48,798 bases of DNA from Chromera velia. Its lineage: Eukaryota; Sar; Chromeraceae. The stretch spans positions 3,965 through 52,762 of the forward strand of contig JAHBMJ010000102.1 of the NCBI GenBank assembly GCA_018398765.1, written 5' to 3'. The position numbers and the translations under genes were made by a program. Of this stretch, positions 12,867 through 24,772 are shown piece after piece; the stretch's first letter is position 1, and every line of letters begins with the position of its first letter. The notes beneath the pieces were generated by a model, which was not told the origin of the DNA, did not search any database, and saw only the letters and a program-made list of their open reading frames with translations.

Positions 12867-14299
12867 AATTCCTTTCCCTGATTGTTCCTAGGGGACGAAC
12901 GAACGCGGATTCTTTACCTCCCATCCCCTCATCACTCTTTCCTTCCTGTGCCTCCCTCCCTCCCTTCCCCTTCTGCCTGCAGATTTGACAGCGCCTCCAG
13001 GTCCCCCCTCCAGTCCCATGTGGGGGAGGCTCTCCAGGGCGTTGTGTCTGTGAGGGCCTACGGGGTCGAGGAGCGGTTCATCAAAAAGTGTGAGAGACTG
13101 ACGGATGAGACCTCCAAGGTCGGTCGGTGAGGGAAGGCAGAGAGGCCGGGGGGCATGTCTTCTGCTTGTATGACTTTGATGAGAGAATGACGGACGAGAC
13201 AGGGGAGATCCGTCAGAGGAAGAGCGACAGGCAGCACGTGTAAGGAAAAGAGAGGAGAGACTGCAGGAGCTCGAATGAACTTCGGCATTTCCTTGCGGGA
13301 TAGAGATGATCGGTGTATGATTGGACAGAGGGCTGCGTGATTGGACGATGAGTGGGTGGGTGGGGGCACGAGTGAGTGTGCGAATCGACGTTCATAAGTA
13401 TGAATCAGTGTTCATGCGGTGATGTATGTATGGATGGATGAATGAACAGAAGATGGAATCTGTGCATGCAGTTTATCTTCGCGTTCAACTCTGCGAACCG
13501 ATGGCTGGGAGCTCGCACGGAGGCTTTGGGGGCTTTCTTGACTTTCTCTGCCGCCCTGTTTTCCTGGATCCTTCGCGACACCATCACGGGAGGTCTGTCT
13601 GTCTGTCTCTCTGTCTGTTCGTTTCTCCTGCTTCTTTTTCTCTTGTTTCTTTGTTTGGTCTTCTGCTGAACTCGACCAGACACTATTATGGGAGGGTCTT
13701 TCGTCGTCTCTTTGTTTTCTCTCCTGCATGCTCAGGGGGGTGAGTTGTTTTCTTGCCTCAAAAAAGACTTCGGACGGATTTCTCGGCAAGTTCGCATCCT
13801 CCTATCAACTGGTCTGCATGTCCCTCCTCCGTGAATTGGCGGGTGTATTCCTTCCAGCTTGTACAACTCATCATTCACATTCACCGAACTCTCTCTCTCT
13901 CTCTTTTTTTCTGTGTCCTTCCCTCCCTCCCTCCCTCCCTCCCTGCAAGCAGGCAACGTCGGATTTGTGCTGATTTGGTCTATTAATTTGACTCTGAGTC
14001 TGAACTTCTTCTGCACCTACGGGAGTCAATTTGAGGCCAGCATGACGTCTGTCAAAAGGATCTTCGAATACTCAGAGGTCAGCAGTCGGGCAGATAGATC
14101 CGTTGGGGGTCTAGTCGTTCACCATCATCCATCCTCATTGGTTTCTGCAGTTTAAAAAAAAAATCATTCCATTCCAATCGAGCAGCGAGAAGTCTTCTCT
14201 CTGTGCGTCCTGGAGGGCCCCCCTCTGACCCCTTCTCTCTCGGCGGTGCCCCCGACTCCCTCCCTCCCTCACACGCCCCCTCACGCCCTTACTTCTTAC

Positions 14300-14336
<37 letters not shown>

Positions 14337-17300
14337 CTCTCTCTCTGCATGCCCTTTGTTTCTTTCTTCCTTCCTGCAGGTTCCCTCCGAGATGGGCTTT
14401 CACCGCCAATACCTGGCCCCTTCAAGGGAAAAGGGGAAGGACAAAGCCGACAGAGACGGAGAAGGAGACGGAGATGCATCACCAGAGGGAAGAGGGGGGG
14501 CTGAGGCTTCAGGCGAACCGGAGAACAAGACGCAGAGAGAGAGACCTGGAAGGCCTCTGCAGAGTGGAAGAAACAAAGGAGGGAGCGTGAGTAATTCAGC
14601 AGACGCCATGGCTTCCTCATCAAATTTGAGGCCCAAAATTCCGACACCAGAGTGGCCCTGCTCGGGGGACCTGGAGCTCCGAGGTGTGAATCTGAGATAT
14701 CGGTAGGTTGTTTGGCTGATTGACTAGTAGGTTTGCTCATCTATCTGTGTTTTTGCTTTCACTCGGGTCCCCTGGGAGTGAGAGAGAGGGGAGGGGGAGG
14801 CCGTTGACGGCTGCATGGGCTCTTGGGCGGGTTTCTTTTTTCACTGTGTTCTATCAAAAGGCAATTAAGTAACTCTGCATGTGAAGGGGCTCCCATGCAG
14901 TGTGTGCGTGTGTGTGCGTGTCTGTACGTACATTGAGGCTCGACATTCTTCGGCTGCCGTTTCCTCTCAGAGATTTCTATTCTACCGCTGTATGCTTGTG
15001 TTTTTTTGTCCCCCCCCCCTTTTCCTTTGCTTCCAGAGACGGGCTTCCGCGTGCGTTGAGGGGCCTGACGTGTAAGATCAGGGGAGGGGAGCGTGTCGCT
15101 GTGGTGGGAAGGACTGGGGCAGGGAAGTCTTCTATGGCGGTGGCGTTGTTTCGTTTGGTGGAGCCGTGGAGTGAAGTCACAGGAGGGGGGGGTGTCCTTT
15201 TGGACGGGGAGGAGCTGTCGTGTTTGGATTTTTCGGCAGTAAGGGGGAAGAGGGGGGGCATGTGCATCGTCACTCAGGACCCTGTGCTGTTCTCTGGAGT
15301 GGTGAGGTCGAATTTGGATCCATTCGGGGAGGCAGAGGACACAGAGGTCTGGAGGGCCCTGCAGGAAGTCCAAATGGCAGAATCGGTAGGGGGGGNGGGG
15401 GGGGGGTTAGTTTTTCTGTCTGTGCATGCATGGAGTTGTGGATCTCTCTGTTCTGTTTTTCTTTGCTCAACAGTTGCAATCCAGATTTCCTTTTGTTTCT
15501 TCGACCCAAAGTGGTCTTTCTGTCTCCCTCCCTGTCCTCCTCCGTGTGTGTGTTAGCGTGCGAGTGCTCTTGGGTTTCACACGTGTTTGTCTCCCGTCTC
15601 TCTCTCTCTCTCGTTCCAATCGAAAGTCTCCCTTCTCCTCTTGTTGGTGGCCCTATGTCTTTCTGCTTCTCGTTTGCAGCTTCTGAGGATGGCGGGAGTC
15701 CGAGGGGGAGGAGGAGACAGTCAGAGTCCGACAGGGCAACTTAGAGGGGAGGGAGAGAGGGAAGGGGAACAGGGAGAGGGTGACAAAAAAGGGGAGATTC
15801 AGATTCAGAGTGCGCGTCTGAGCCTGAGGGAGAAGAGCAACAGGGAGAATGTCTCCAACGAAAGGGCGTCTGGAGTTTCTGTCGGGGGGATCTTGGAAGG
15901 GAAGTCTGAAGAGGCCGGAAAGAAGACGCCGCCATTGGATTCATCAGAAAAGGAACAGGGGCAAAAGACGACGATCCGCTTTGAGAACGTCGAAGTATCC
16001 GAAAGAGAAAACAGAGTTGCACTTGGTGTTGCAGAAAACGCTCTGAGCCCTTCATCTCCCGCAGTGACCACTCTGATGGATATTGACTCGGCTCTGCACC
16101 TTCCTGTGGAGGAGGGGGGGCTCAATTTCTCTTTGGGGGAGCGGCAGCTGCTCTGTCTGGCGAGGTGAGCTGAGTCGGTGGGAGCTGGGAGGGATGCGCT
16201 GGTCAATTCATTCGATTCCCTCCATGCAGGGAGAGTGGGGAGGGATGAGGAGAGGAATATGTTATTGCGTCTCTGGTTCCGTTCCTGTTGTTTGTACTTG
16301 GAGAGACGAGGAAGCCAGAAGCATTTTTATATGCAATCCTCATTTTTGCCTTGTGTGTGTTTTTCTCTACTCATTGATCGATTGATACCCTTCTTCCTCG
16401 CATTCTTTCCCTGCATGTACACCCTCCACTATTCCTCTGCTAGCTCCTCTGAGCAAGGAGGCTGCATGCCTCCCTGAAGCAAACCACAAGGCAGACAAAG
16501 AACAGATACTCATCGTCTGTCTCTCTCTCTGCATTCATGCATTCATGCATGCAGGGCGATTCTTCGGAAGCCCCGCGTCCTGGTGCTGGACGAGGCCACG
16601 GCCTCTGTGGACACGGCGACGGACGAGAAGGTCCAGGCGGCGGTACGTGGGTCTGTCTGCATGGACATCTATCTAGGCACACAGATAGATTCGCTCTCTC
16701 TCTCTCTCTCTCTCTCTGCCTCTATGTGTGTGTGTGTGTTTGTCGTGAGAGAAAGAGGGAGACCGAGGCATGTAGGGAAGGAGAAGAGACTCTATCAAAG
16801 CAATTACTCCCTCCGCGTTTTCCCTCCTTATGCACTTTCCCTTCTATTTACCTGCATGCATGCATTCCTGCATGAACTGTCGGAAACAGAGGAGACGGGA
16901 ATATTAAAAATCGAGACAAGTTCTGAAGGGGGTCCCTTTCTTTTGCTTTCAAAGAAGCCAACACACGAATGCACATCAAGCAATCAATGAAACGGAATTG
17001 CCCCCTGCTTGATTGTTTGATTGCAGATCCGCACAGCCCCCTCTCTGAAAGGCACTAGCCTCCTCACGATCGCTCACAGACTGCAAACAATTGCAGATTA
17101 CGACAAGGTCAGTCAGCTCAGGGCTGTCCAGTCAGTGCGTGCGTGTGTCAGCCGGTCAATGAAGAAATCAAGGGAGTGGTGTAAAAAGACAAAATCTGTC
17201 TCTCCTTCTGTCGATACGATGCTTCGTTCTCTCGACCGTGCTTGAACGAACGAGAGATGAGGTCTGAAAATCCGTCTCGTGAGAAAGTCACACAACAACG

Positions 17301-17740
17301 GAAGGAAGGAAACAGAACCGAGTCGCGTTTTCATGCATGCATCCATGCGTGTGGCTTTCTTTGCCAATCTGAGGCCGCTTCTCAATGTACAGCAGGGCCA
17401 TCGTGGGCTTGGGCACGATGAATGCGTCAAAGAAGAAAGCGGAAGGCAACGGAGACGACCGAATGAAAAAATCACATCAATTTACTGACGGAAACAAAGA
17501 ACGTTCGCATGATGTCTCGTCCATGTTGTGTCTGAATGAGTGTTTGTTTGCATCCATTCAGGTGATGTGCCTCGACGGAGGGGCGTTGGTTGAGTTTGGG
17601 AGTCCCCATGAGTTGCTGCAGAGGGGGGGGGAGGGGGCGGGAGGGGAAGACCCGAAGAAGGTGAAGAAAGGTGAGTAGGACACGGCCTTTGTGTAAGAAT
17701 GAGAATGGGTTGAAATGAGAGTTGTTTCAAACATGCGTCC

Positions 17741-17773
<33 letters not shown>

Positions 17774-18224
17774 TGTGTATGTGTGTGTGTGTGTGTTTGT
17801 GTGAAAGAGAGACAGAGAGTTGTTCACTCACCATCCTTTCTTTTGCTCGATTTTTTTTTTCTTCTTCTTCTTCTTGAAGGAAAGCTGCGTTCCTCTCGTC
17901 TCATGACCACTCGAGTCGACTGGTCAGATTGGAGTGTCACTCTTTTTTTTTGTCAGCGGGTTATTTGTGCGGGCCGACATCTAGTTCTTCTCTGTGGTTC
18001 ACTTCTTCTCTCCTGCCCCGGCTGTATGCATGCCTTCAGGCGTGGGGGCGTTCGCGCGTCTGGTGGATGCGTCGGGTCCTGTGGTGGCGGCGCTCGTGCG
18101 CGCAGCTGCCCGTCAACGCGCCGCCACAACAGCCAGCACTGCCGTCCCTCAGTTTGCCTCTTCCTCCTCTTCCCGTCCGCCTGCCGGGATGTCATCTGGA
18201 TTGTTGGAGTTCTCTCCAGAGTGA
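5236..18224 (+). CDS. ABC transporter, subfamily C (MRP-like full transporter)
   Basis: Membrane exporter of organic anions or conjugates by family analogy; substrate unknown. Exons: 5236-5365, 6102-about 6152, 6466-6541, 6754-7366, 7753-7965, 8271-8339, 8720-8880, 9389-9451, 9734-11479, 11791-11900, 12245-12336, 12645-12796, 12983-13118, 13472-13592, 13953-14077, 14380-14702, 15037-15385, 15680-16164, 16555-16642, 17027-17107, 17562-17670, 18040-18224. Phases agree at every junction from exon 3 on, giving about 1,825 aa. Order: short N-terminus (FTFINAVVCKGRRKSL), TMD1, NBD1, charged linker, TMD2, NBD2. TMD hallmarks include VINMLSSD, RFPLMQMGSALSALV, FYDTTPIG and SRSPLQSHVGEALQG. NBD2 is complete: GRTGAGKSS, SLGERQLLCLAR, LVLDEATASVD, TIAHRL. 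NBD1 has Asp for the catalytic Glu, as in ABCC relatives. The C-terminus GAFARLVDASG fits MRP tails. Expected residues between the N-terminus and TM1 are missing, so an exon near 5400-6450 may be unassigned. Confidence 0.93.
6754..7366 (+). other. ABCC exon 4 with low-complexity cytosolic insertion
   Basis: This exon carries a TM helix (LFWALGLGVATLLAGISNQ) and the coupling region RSSAISLVFRKAL, then about 115 residues of Gln-, Lys-, Arg- and Gly-rich sequence (starting TQQQQQQPQ, ending KKKKEESDA) before the conserved VINMLSSDTQQF motif. In MRP relatives these two conserved parts lie close together in the loop, so the insertion is lineage-specific. It is coding because phase and frame are continuous with both flanks. 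Confidence 0.85.
9734..11479 (+). other. ABCC exon 9: NBD1 and regulatory-like linker
   Basis: A single 1,746-nt exon holds all of NBD1: Walker A GRVGSGKTS (about residue 588), Q-loop VPQEAWI, signature LSGGQKQRFSLARAL, and Walker B LLLLDDCLAALD. The catalytic Glu position is Asp, as usual in ABCC NBD1. The switch region reads VLASSQAHH where relatives have VTHQ, so the H-loop His appears to be Ser. About 210 linker residues follow, rich in Arg, Ser, Glu and Gly, with RSGSVG twice and a basic RKRSGS context that suits kinase sites. The exon ends with the first helix of TMD2. Confidence 0.88.
15037..17670 (+). other. ABCC NBD2 exons with internal insertion
   Basis: NBD2 is split over five exons (15037-15385, 15680-16164, 16555-16642, 17027-17107, 17562-17670). 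Walker A GRTGAGKSS lies in the first, the signature SLGERQLLCLAR at the end of the second, Walker B with catalytic Glu in the third, the H-loop TIAHRL in the fourth, and LDGGALVEFGSP in the fifth. The second exon holds about 130 extra charged residues between the helical subdomain and the signature, so Walker A and signature are about 240 residues apart instead of the usual roughly 110. Frame and phases are intact. Confidence 0.85.
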
Positions 18225-18692
18225 TGGAAGGCTCACTCGGGTCTTTTTCCTTTTCTTTTTTTCTCTTTCAATCTCTGAGTGGTGTAGGTCTAGACTGTCT
18301 CGTAATTCAGCAAGTGTCTCTCTTGAGTTCAAGTCTGTCCAGAGTGAAGCAAAAGACAAAAGCAGTAGCCCGCCTATCGAGGGACATGCAGAAGGCGGCA
18401 AGAAAGTCTTTGTCCGACAGACAGCCTTTTGGAGGAGAGGAGGACGATGGAACAAAGCCGAGGGGGACAGCTGTTTGTCCTTTTGAGAGACTCCCTCTCT
18501 CTCTCTCTCTCTCTCTCCCTTTTTTTTCTTTCCTTTTGCACGGCCTCTGAACAAACTCGTGAGTGCGTATGAGCAGTGGGATCGATCAGGCGGAGCTGAA
18601 TAATCATCGAATGACCCTAGTAGGTGAGAACGAATGAGAAGAGTTGCAGAAGTGTGTGCATTGATGCTGTACAGAGAGAGAAAGCGAAAGAC

Positions 18693-18727
<35 letters not shown>

Positions 18728-18728
18728 C

Positions 18729-18773
<45 letters not shown>

Positions 18774-18830
18774 GAACAAAAGGGGGGGGTTGAAAGGCGA
18801 TGGGAGAGAGACGTGCTTCGTGACCACGTT
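17741..18830 (+). repeat. Microsatellite tracts at the ABCC 3' end
   Basis: TG repeats at about 17741-17803 lie in the last intron. A CT tract at about 18488-18520 and AG/ACAG tracts at about 18676-18770 lie downstream of the stop at 18222-18224. They are simple repeats with no coding evidence. Confidence 0.8.
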
Positions 18831-20008
18831 CGGGTGCGCCTGTGCAAAGGTCTGTTGGAGATAAGAGATTGAGAATTCAAAGAAGAAGTTAATTGAGTCT
18901 CCGGAAGAAGATCGAGCTGCATGTGGAATGGAGAGAAAAGGGCTTCAAAGAGCTAGAGAAGGAGAGGCATAGAGTCAGCATTGTAACTCAATCTCGCTGC
19001 TCACTAGAACTAGCACTACAAAAAGAAAGTCAAAACGCGGATGATGGGCCGGATCGATACTATAGATTCTAGATAGATTCAATATATGATAAAATGACCT
19101 AAACTAGGACCTAAAAGCTATAGTTGGCCTATATTATAATTAACTGGGCCCAAAAATGACTGTATGAATATTATTATGTATTAGACCGTAAGCGTAATAC
19201 GAGACGCAACGATATGTTTAACAAATTAACATGCAACGCTTTAGCAAATGCGGAACATCTAGTAACATGCAAGTATGTCACTGTCAGTTTCTGCTAGTGT
19301 GTCTCAAAATTTGTACCGCCTCTAGTATAGCCTCCGTTATCAACCCGTTTAACTTAACCCGCTAGTTAACCCGTCTAGCTGGATAACCCATCTACCTTGA
19401 CATAACTCTAGAGATAATATAATTTTTAAATTTTAACTTGAAGTTGCTATTGCAGCTACTATAAGCTAGCACAATACTTAATGATATTACTAGTGATATT
19501 ATTATTGTGATGACTCATACAACCACTCTAATGTAGACTATATGCTAGACTATATGCTCATAAAAGTCACAGTAATTTGTTTTATCCGTATAGAAATTAC
19601 TACACAAATTATGTAACAAATCTTAGTACAACATAATAGAACAATATATAAGAAAGCACAGCCTAAAGCGCAGCTCTCGACAAACGAGAAATAATGTGTT
19701 TTCTCCTATAGATCGTTTTTTATGATGATATATTTTTTTGAATCAAACTAGGAATTACATAGCACGTACAGCATTGATGTTCCGGGTTTTGCCCGAAGTC
19801 CACTGCGGGAGGTGGGCTTAGATAAAATCATGCAAAAATGTGCACAGACTTATGTATAGTTATATTGTATTTCCCCCTTCCCCTTTCCCCTCTTCTTCTT
19901 TGCCACAATCTTCCTCATACTGCTATCTTATTCAGTGCCCTGCCCCCTCCCTTTCCACTTCGTCTTCATTGTCAGACCCCCAGAAAGACTCTCCAGATTC
20001 GTCCTCCT
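18830..20008. other. AT-rich spacer between convergent genes
   Basis: About 19000-19850 is strongly AT-rich and has no open frame of note. It separates the 3' ends of the ABCC gene (+) and the gene at 20009 (-). No terminal inverted repeats or known element could be assigned. Confidence 0.5.
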
Positions 20009-21100
20009 CTATGCCATCGGATCTTGGTGTACCTTCTCCCCCTCATACCATTCTTCTTCCTTCACTGGCGAGTGCTCCTCCTTCTTCCTCTGCCCCCCTT
20101 CTACCTTCTCATCAGGACTCCTCTTCATCTCCCCCTTTTCCTCCATTTTCACTTTCACGTCCTTCTTGTCCTCTGTATGTATACACACAGACGCAGACGC
20201 AGAGAGAGACCGTGCCCGTCTCTTCTGCTTAGACCCCAGTCCTCTGTCCCTATGCAAAGACGCGAAGAAAGCGTTGCCGTGACGCCCCTTCTTGTTGTTT
20301 GAAAAGCTCGAGTCATCTCCGTCCTCATCGTCGGAGGGTGCATCATCCCCCCCCCCCCCCNNNNCTCCTCCTCCGCCTTCGTTAGGATGGGACTTGGTTT
20401 CACTCCTTACCCTTCCCTCTGCAGCAGGGACCCCTTCTTTTCCCCTCTCCCCCGTCTTGCTCTTCTTCACGAAGGCCAGAAGGCATCCCCGAAAGAACGC
20501 CCCAGGAGGCGGACGCGGAAGTCCAAGAGTCCCCCAACTGACCGGACTCTCTTTCAGTTCTTTTTCCTTTCCTCCTTCTTTCCCTCTCCCTTCCACAGAT
20601 TCGGTCGGAGAGTCAGAAAGGGAGAAGGAGGAGAGGCCTGCATGGGAACCAGTCGTGCTCGTGCTTGCACACACAGGCACAGACGAAGAAGAATGAGAGC
20701 TGGAGTTCTTGTTATACTCAGACCCGGTTTGAAATTCCTTCCCCCTCTCCCCCCACAAGAAGTTTTCCATGGACAAAGGGTTTAAATGGAACAACACCGA
20801 CCTCTCCTGATCTTTTTTGTTCATCACTGGACCCATGGCGCTATTTGGATTTCCTCTTTTTCGTTTCTCCCCTACAACCTCGGAGTCCTCCTGTTCTTCT
20901 TCCTCCACTTCCTCTACACTCTTTGTCCCCCTCTCCTCAAATGACCTCTTACTGAAAACTGAAGTTGAGAGGTCTCTTATCAGACACGCATACGCCCTCT
21001 CGACCGCACTCACAGGAATGTCACAACGTTGGTAGGGCTTCATAATGAGGTCCAGCAAGAACCTTTTTGTCGTTTTTTCTGCAACTACTCGACTGGCCAT
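20009..21100 (-). CDS. Hypothetical low-complexity protein, probably nuclear
   Basis: One uninterrupted frame from a true ATG at 21100 to a TAG at 20011-20009, about 363 aa. The N-terminus (MASRVVAEKTTKRFLLDLIM, then AVERAYACLIRDL) looks ordered and helical; the rest is charged and Ser-rich. Basic clusters EKRKRG and KQKRRAR could be nuclear localisation signals, and VKME and VKEE fit the SUMO acceptor pattern. A GAFFRGCLLAFVKK segment is the only hydrophobic patch. The frame crosses an NNNN gap at 20361-20364 inside a poly-G run, so length and frame there are not certain. I do not recognise the family. A real gene is likely because the opposite frames are C/T low-complexity only, but transcription is unproven. 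Confidence 0.45.
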   Translation of the reverse strand: MASRVVAEKTTKRFLLDLIMKPYQRCDIPVSAVERAYACLIRDLSTSVFSKRSFEERGTKSVEEVEEEEQEDSEVVGEKRKRGNPNSAMGPVMNKKDQERSVLFHLNPLSMENFLWGERGKEFQTGSEYNKNSSSHSSSSVPVCASTSTTGSHAGLSSFSLSDSPTESVEGRGKEGGKEKELKESPVSWGTLGLPRPPPGAFFRGCLLAFVKKSKTGERGKEGVPAAEGRVRSETKSHPNEGGGGXXGGGGDDAPSDDEDGDDSSFSNNKKGRHGNAFFASLHRDRGLGSKQKRRARSLSASASVCIHTEDKKDVKVKMEEKGEMKRSPDEKVEGGQRKKEEHSPVKEEEWYEGEKVHQDPMA

Positions 21101-22218
21101 GTGAGTCGCATCAACCGGACTCTCTAGATCTCCTCTGTCCCCCTCTCTCTCTTTCTTCTCAAGCTCTGCCAGTTCCGCCTTTGCCTTGAGGTTTATAGCC
21201 CCGCCAAAGCTACTTTTTGTCAGTAGGGAAGATCACTGCGGCTCAGGCTTTGCCGGTGAGTCGATCAGTCTGTTGGACGTCTGTCTAGAGCCTTTTTTGA
21301 CATCCACAGCACTTCAAACTTTGATGCTTCCCCGTGTCTGTGCTTAATACCTGCAGACACATATACATACACAAGTCCAAGTTCTGAGGAACTCTGCTTT
21401 AGGAAGGCAATGGTCAGTGCAGAAGGAGACGGAGAGAGACGGCAAAGAAGCCACCCGACAGTCGTGCATAGAGTCATGTAGGTCACAAAGTTGGAGTGAA
21501 GCAGAGCCTCTGAGGGTGTCAAAGTGATCAGCAGACATCTTAGAGAGTATACACTTTCGTTTTCCAAACATCTTTAAACATGATAGTACTTAAGAATGCA
21601 AAAACAAAGTCAGAGGCGGGAAAGTCGGGAAAAAAGTCGGAGCATGGCCTGTCGGGTTGCCTCCTTTGCAGGGGATCTCTCACTTGTCGTTCGCCCTCTG
21701 GCCTTGCTTGTGTTGGTGTGCTGCAGGGGTAACAGGACATGCAAGGGTAGGACCGGAAGCGCCTTCGTCCTGTGGTAGAGAGGTCAGTCGGAAGGGAGAT
21801 GGCCAGGGAGCTCAGTGATGCTCACAGCCGGACAGGCAGACACATAAGTTCAACTGGAAGACCGCCAGACAAGTTGACTCAAAACCGCCCACAGACATCT
21901 TCATGCGTCTTCGTTTCATTTTTTGACCCTTAAAACGCATCTCTATAGAGCCAAAGATCATCACGATATTGACTGACCATGTCTGCTATTGTATCTTCAT
22001 TGATGGCTAGCATTGATGGCCTCCGGTCATCTTTTTACTGTATGCACGCGTTATGCGTGCAGGCAGAGGAGGACAGGAAGAAACAGAAGAAGATGAAAGG
22101 AACTCAACAGGCAGATGCACGACGTAGAGAAGGGCACAGTAAGTACAGAGCGACTTGGACATGGCGGGAATGGCAGAAGAAAACGGAGACGGCTGGAGAC
22201 GGCAAAGATTGGACTCGT

Positions 22219-22259
<41 letters not shown>

Positions 22260-22317
22260 GTCTCTCTCTACACGTGAAGATGTTTATGCGCTGTATGTGT
22301 GTCTCTGTATATATGTA

Positions 22318-22411
<94 letters not shown>

Positions 22412-24772
22412 CGTGTTTGTGTGTTTATGTGTTTGTGTGTGTGCATATACATGACATTGTGTGGGCACCTCCATTCATTCCCACACTCGTTCATTCCCTC
22501 GCGCTCACGCACTTACTCACTCACCCACTCACTCACTCACTCACTCGCTCGCTCACTCACCCACCCACTCACCCACTCACTCACTCACCCACCCACTCAG
22601 TCAGTCAGGCAGGCAGGCAGGCAGACGGGCAGGCAGCGCTAGCCAGCCAGTCAGTTCGGTGGATGCATGTCGCTTGAATGAATGGATGGTTAGAGGGATA
22701 GATAGATGGATGAAGGGATGGATGGATGGGTGGATGGATGGATGGATGGATGGATAGATGATGATAGATGGATGAATGCATGCACGGATAGATAGATGAG
22801 TATATGACTGCCTGTGTGCCGGCCTGCCTGACAATGTGTGCCCGCCTGCGCCCACCTGTTTACTTACCTGTCTGCCTGTGTACCGGCCTGTCTGGCAGTC
22901 CGTACGTACCTGCCTGTTTACATTTTATTTGCTTGAATACAGGACTAGGTCTGCCTGCGCGTCTGTCGGTCTGTATGCTATGCAAAGGAATAAACTTGCC
23001 TGTATCCTAGTTCACCAATTTGTTTCTCTGAGTCGGCTCTACGTTCTTGAAGCTTGTTCTCCAGAGAGAGCTGAATGCAGTTGCTTTATCAAAGAAGCTT
23101 AAAGAGACTCTCTGAGTTTCATCAAAGATTGAATAGACATCTCAGTTACATCTGAAAGAACATACAATGAGATGTATGGTAACTCAATATACACTACAGG
23201 CATGCATGCATGTGGCAACTCCTGTCCGATCTAAATTGACCAAGCTAGAGCTATAGCTAGTGCATGCTATATAACCGAGCTAAGTGGCACTTATACGTTC
23301 ACTTAATTCTATTCGATTTTATTAGTGCCTTAAATTTTTGTTTCCGGTTCTGCTTGGTGCTCCTCGGCGCTCACGGGTAGAGCCCGGTTTTTATGGTTTG
23401 TGGCACATGCTCATACATCTGACACACTCCGCGTGCCGCCCCATGTGAATGGCCCGCGGAAAGCGAAAGAAAATCTTCCCTGCTCTTAACCGAAAGTTGG
23501 TAAGTGCCTCCTCAGCTGAATTATCTTTCCGGGGCCCACAGCTTGGCGTGCGTCAGCGTACGTCATGCATGCAGATCTTAATTCGATCGTGTCAACGTCG
23601 GACGCCACCTGTGTAGACGGAAATACGAACCGAACCTATGCATACCGGACTAATACACGCTTGGAGAAGCGATAAGAGAGTGCAGTCTGGGGGGGTACAA
23701 TATTTTGTTAAATGCCCTTTCAGCTTTATTTTCCAGGCTACCCTGCATGCAGCTAAATTCGCTTTCCGGGCTATTCCGGGCCTCAAAGAGCTTCGCTTTC
23801 TGGGCCATGCGCATCGATTATAGGGCCATGCCACAATTTTAATACCAAACCTTTGGAGTAGTATTATAGTAGTATCTATAGAGTGGTATACTAGTAGTAG
23901 CTAGTTCAGTAGTTAGTACTGAACCAAAATTTTTGAAACTAGTTTTGAAGAAGCTAGTGAAGAAGTCTGATCATATATATCTCGGAAAGTATCTAAAAGT
24001 ATCATATGATATCAACTATCAAGCTAAAATTGAATAGTGTACGAAGCAGACTCTAGAGCGGACTTAAAATACCTGTAGAAGGCTATTACATACTGTTACA
24101 AGCTAAAAGTAAGTTAAATTTCTGTCTGTCTGTGCGTTTGTCTAGCTAGGTGTACTATGTCTATCTGTCCATGTATTTGTGTGCCTGCCGGATTCGAATG
24201 TCTGTCCCCACTTCTCTCCTGGTATGTTCTAAGCGTTAATTCATGCTAGTCCGTCTCCGTGCACCCTCCTATCCTGCCTTCCGTCACGTATTCAATCCTC
24301 TATTTTACAGCTGTCAAGCAGGGGGACGAGACGGAGACGGAGCCGCAGCGGTAGCTGCAGAATCGATGCGCCTGCAGTTGGCATCATTCATTCATTCAAT
24401 CGATCAATCAATCCATCGATACATGAATTCGTCCATCCATCCGTCCATTCATGCATCGGTCAATCAGTCAGTCGATCAGTCAATGGATCAACCATGCAGC
24501 GCACAGCAATACATTGAGAAAGACACTTCGATCAGCACTAATGCATGAGTGCTTTGAGGGAAGAGAGGACACAGGAGCGGCGCAGTCTGTGACGGGCAGT
24601 CAACAATTCTCGGAACAGAGGTTCATCGGTTGCTCGGACGTCAAGGCGCGTTTAATTTCTTCTTGTGGATTTGCTTGAAAATGCAAGAAAGAAGAGCACC
24701 CCTGATGCAGACAGCAGTTGGTTAGCGCGTAAGCTAGTGTCTGAGCGGTTGTCTCTCTAAGACTGAAGAGCC
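21101..24772. other. Long spacer without a supported gene
   Basis: Contains a microsatellite cluster (22215-22780), an AT-rich part (about 23820-24120) with a hairpin at 23904-23924 (gttcagta and tactgaac), and several short open frames that I could not support. The frame beginning near 21979 (MSAIVSSLMASIDG) precedes the microsatellites and is the least bad candidate, but it has no splice or family support. Confidence 0.5.
22215..22780 (+). repeat. Compound microsatellite cluster
   Basis: Successive tracts on one strand: CT (about 22220-22260), TG with TATG interruptions (about 22315-22445), CACT (about 22510-22600), GGCA (about 22607-22637) and GGAT (about 22678-22755). Reading frames through it are repeat artefacts. 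Confidence 0.9.

Larger units (their letters stand above)
5571..16740 (+). repeat. Intronic microsatellites of the ABCC gene
   Basis: Main tracts: TG/TCTG at 5571-5612 and 5868-5892, TG at 8104-8134, CT at about 12838-12862, CCCT at about 13920-13944, CTGC at about 14301-14337, CT at about 15599-15612 and 16698-16718. Nearly all are CT-, TG- or pyrimidine-type in the sense direction and many lie just upstream of an acceptor. Confidence 0.85.

Noticed and set aside
22000-22780. CRISPR-like or tandem array
   Set aside because: The repeats are 2-4 bp microsatellites without spacers.
23360-23420. Possible tRNA
   Set aside because: A gggtagagcccgg segment recalls a tRNA arm, but no cloverleaf can be drawn around it.
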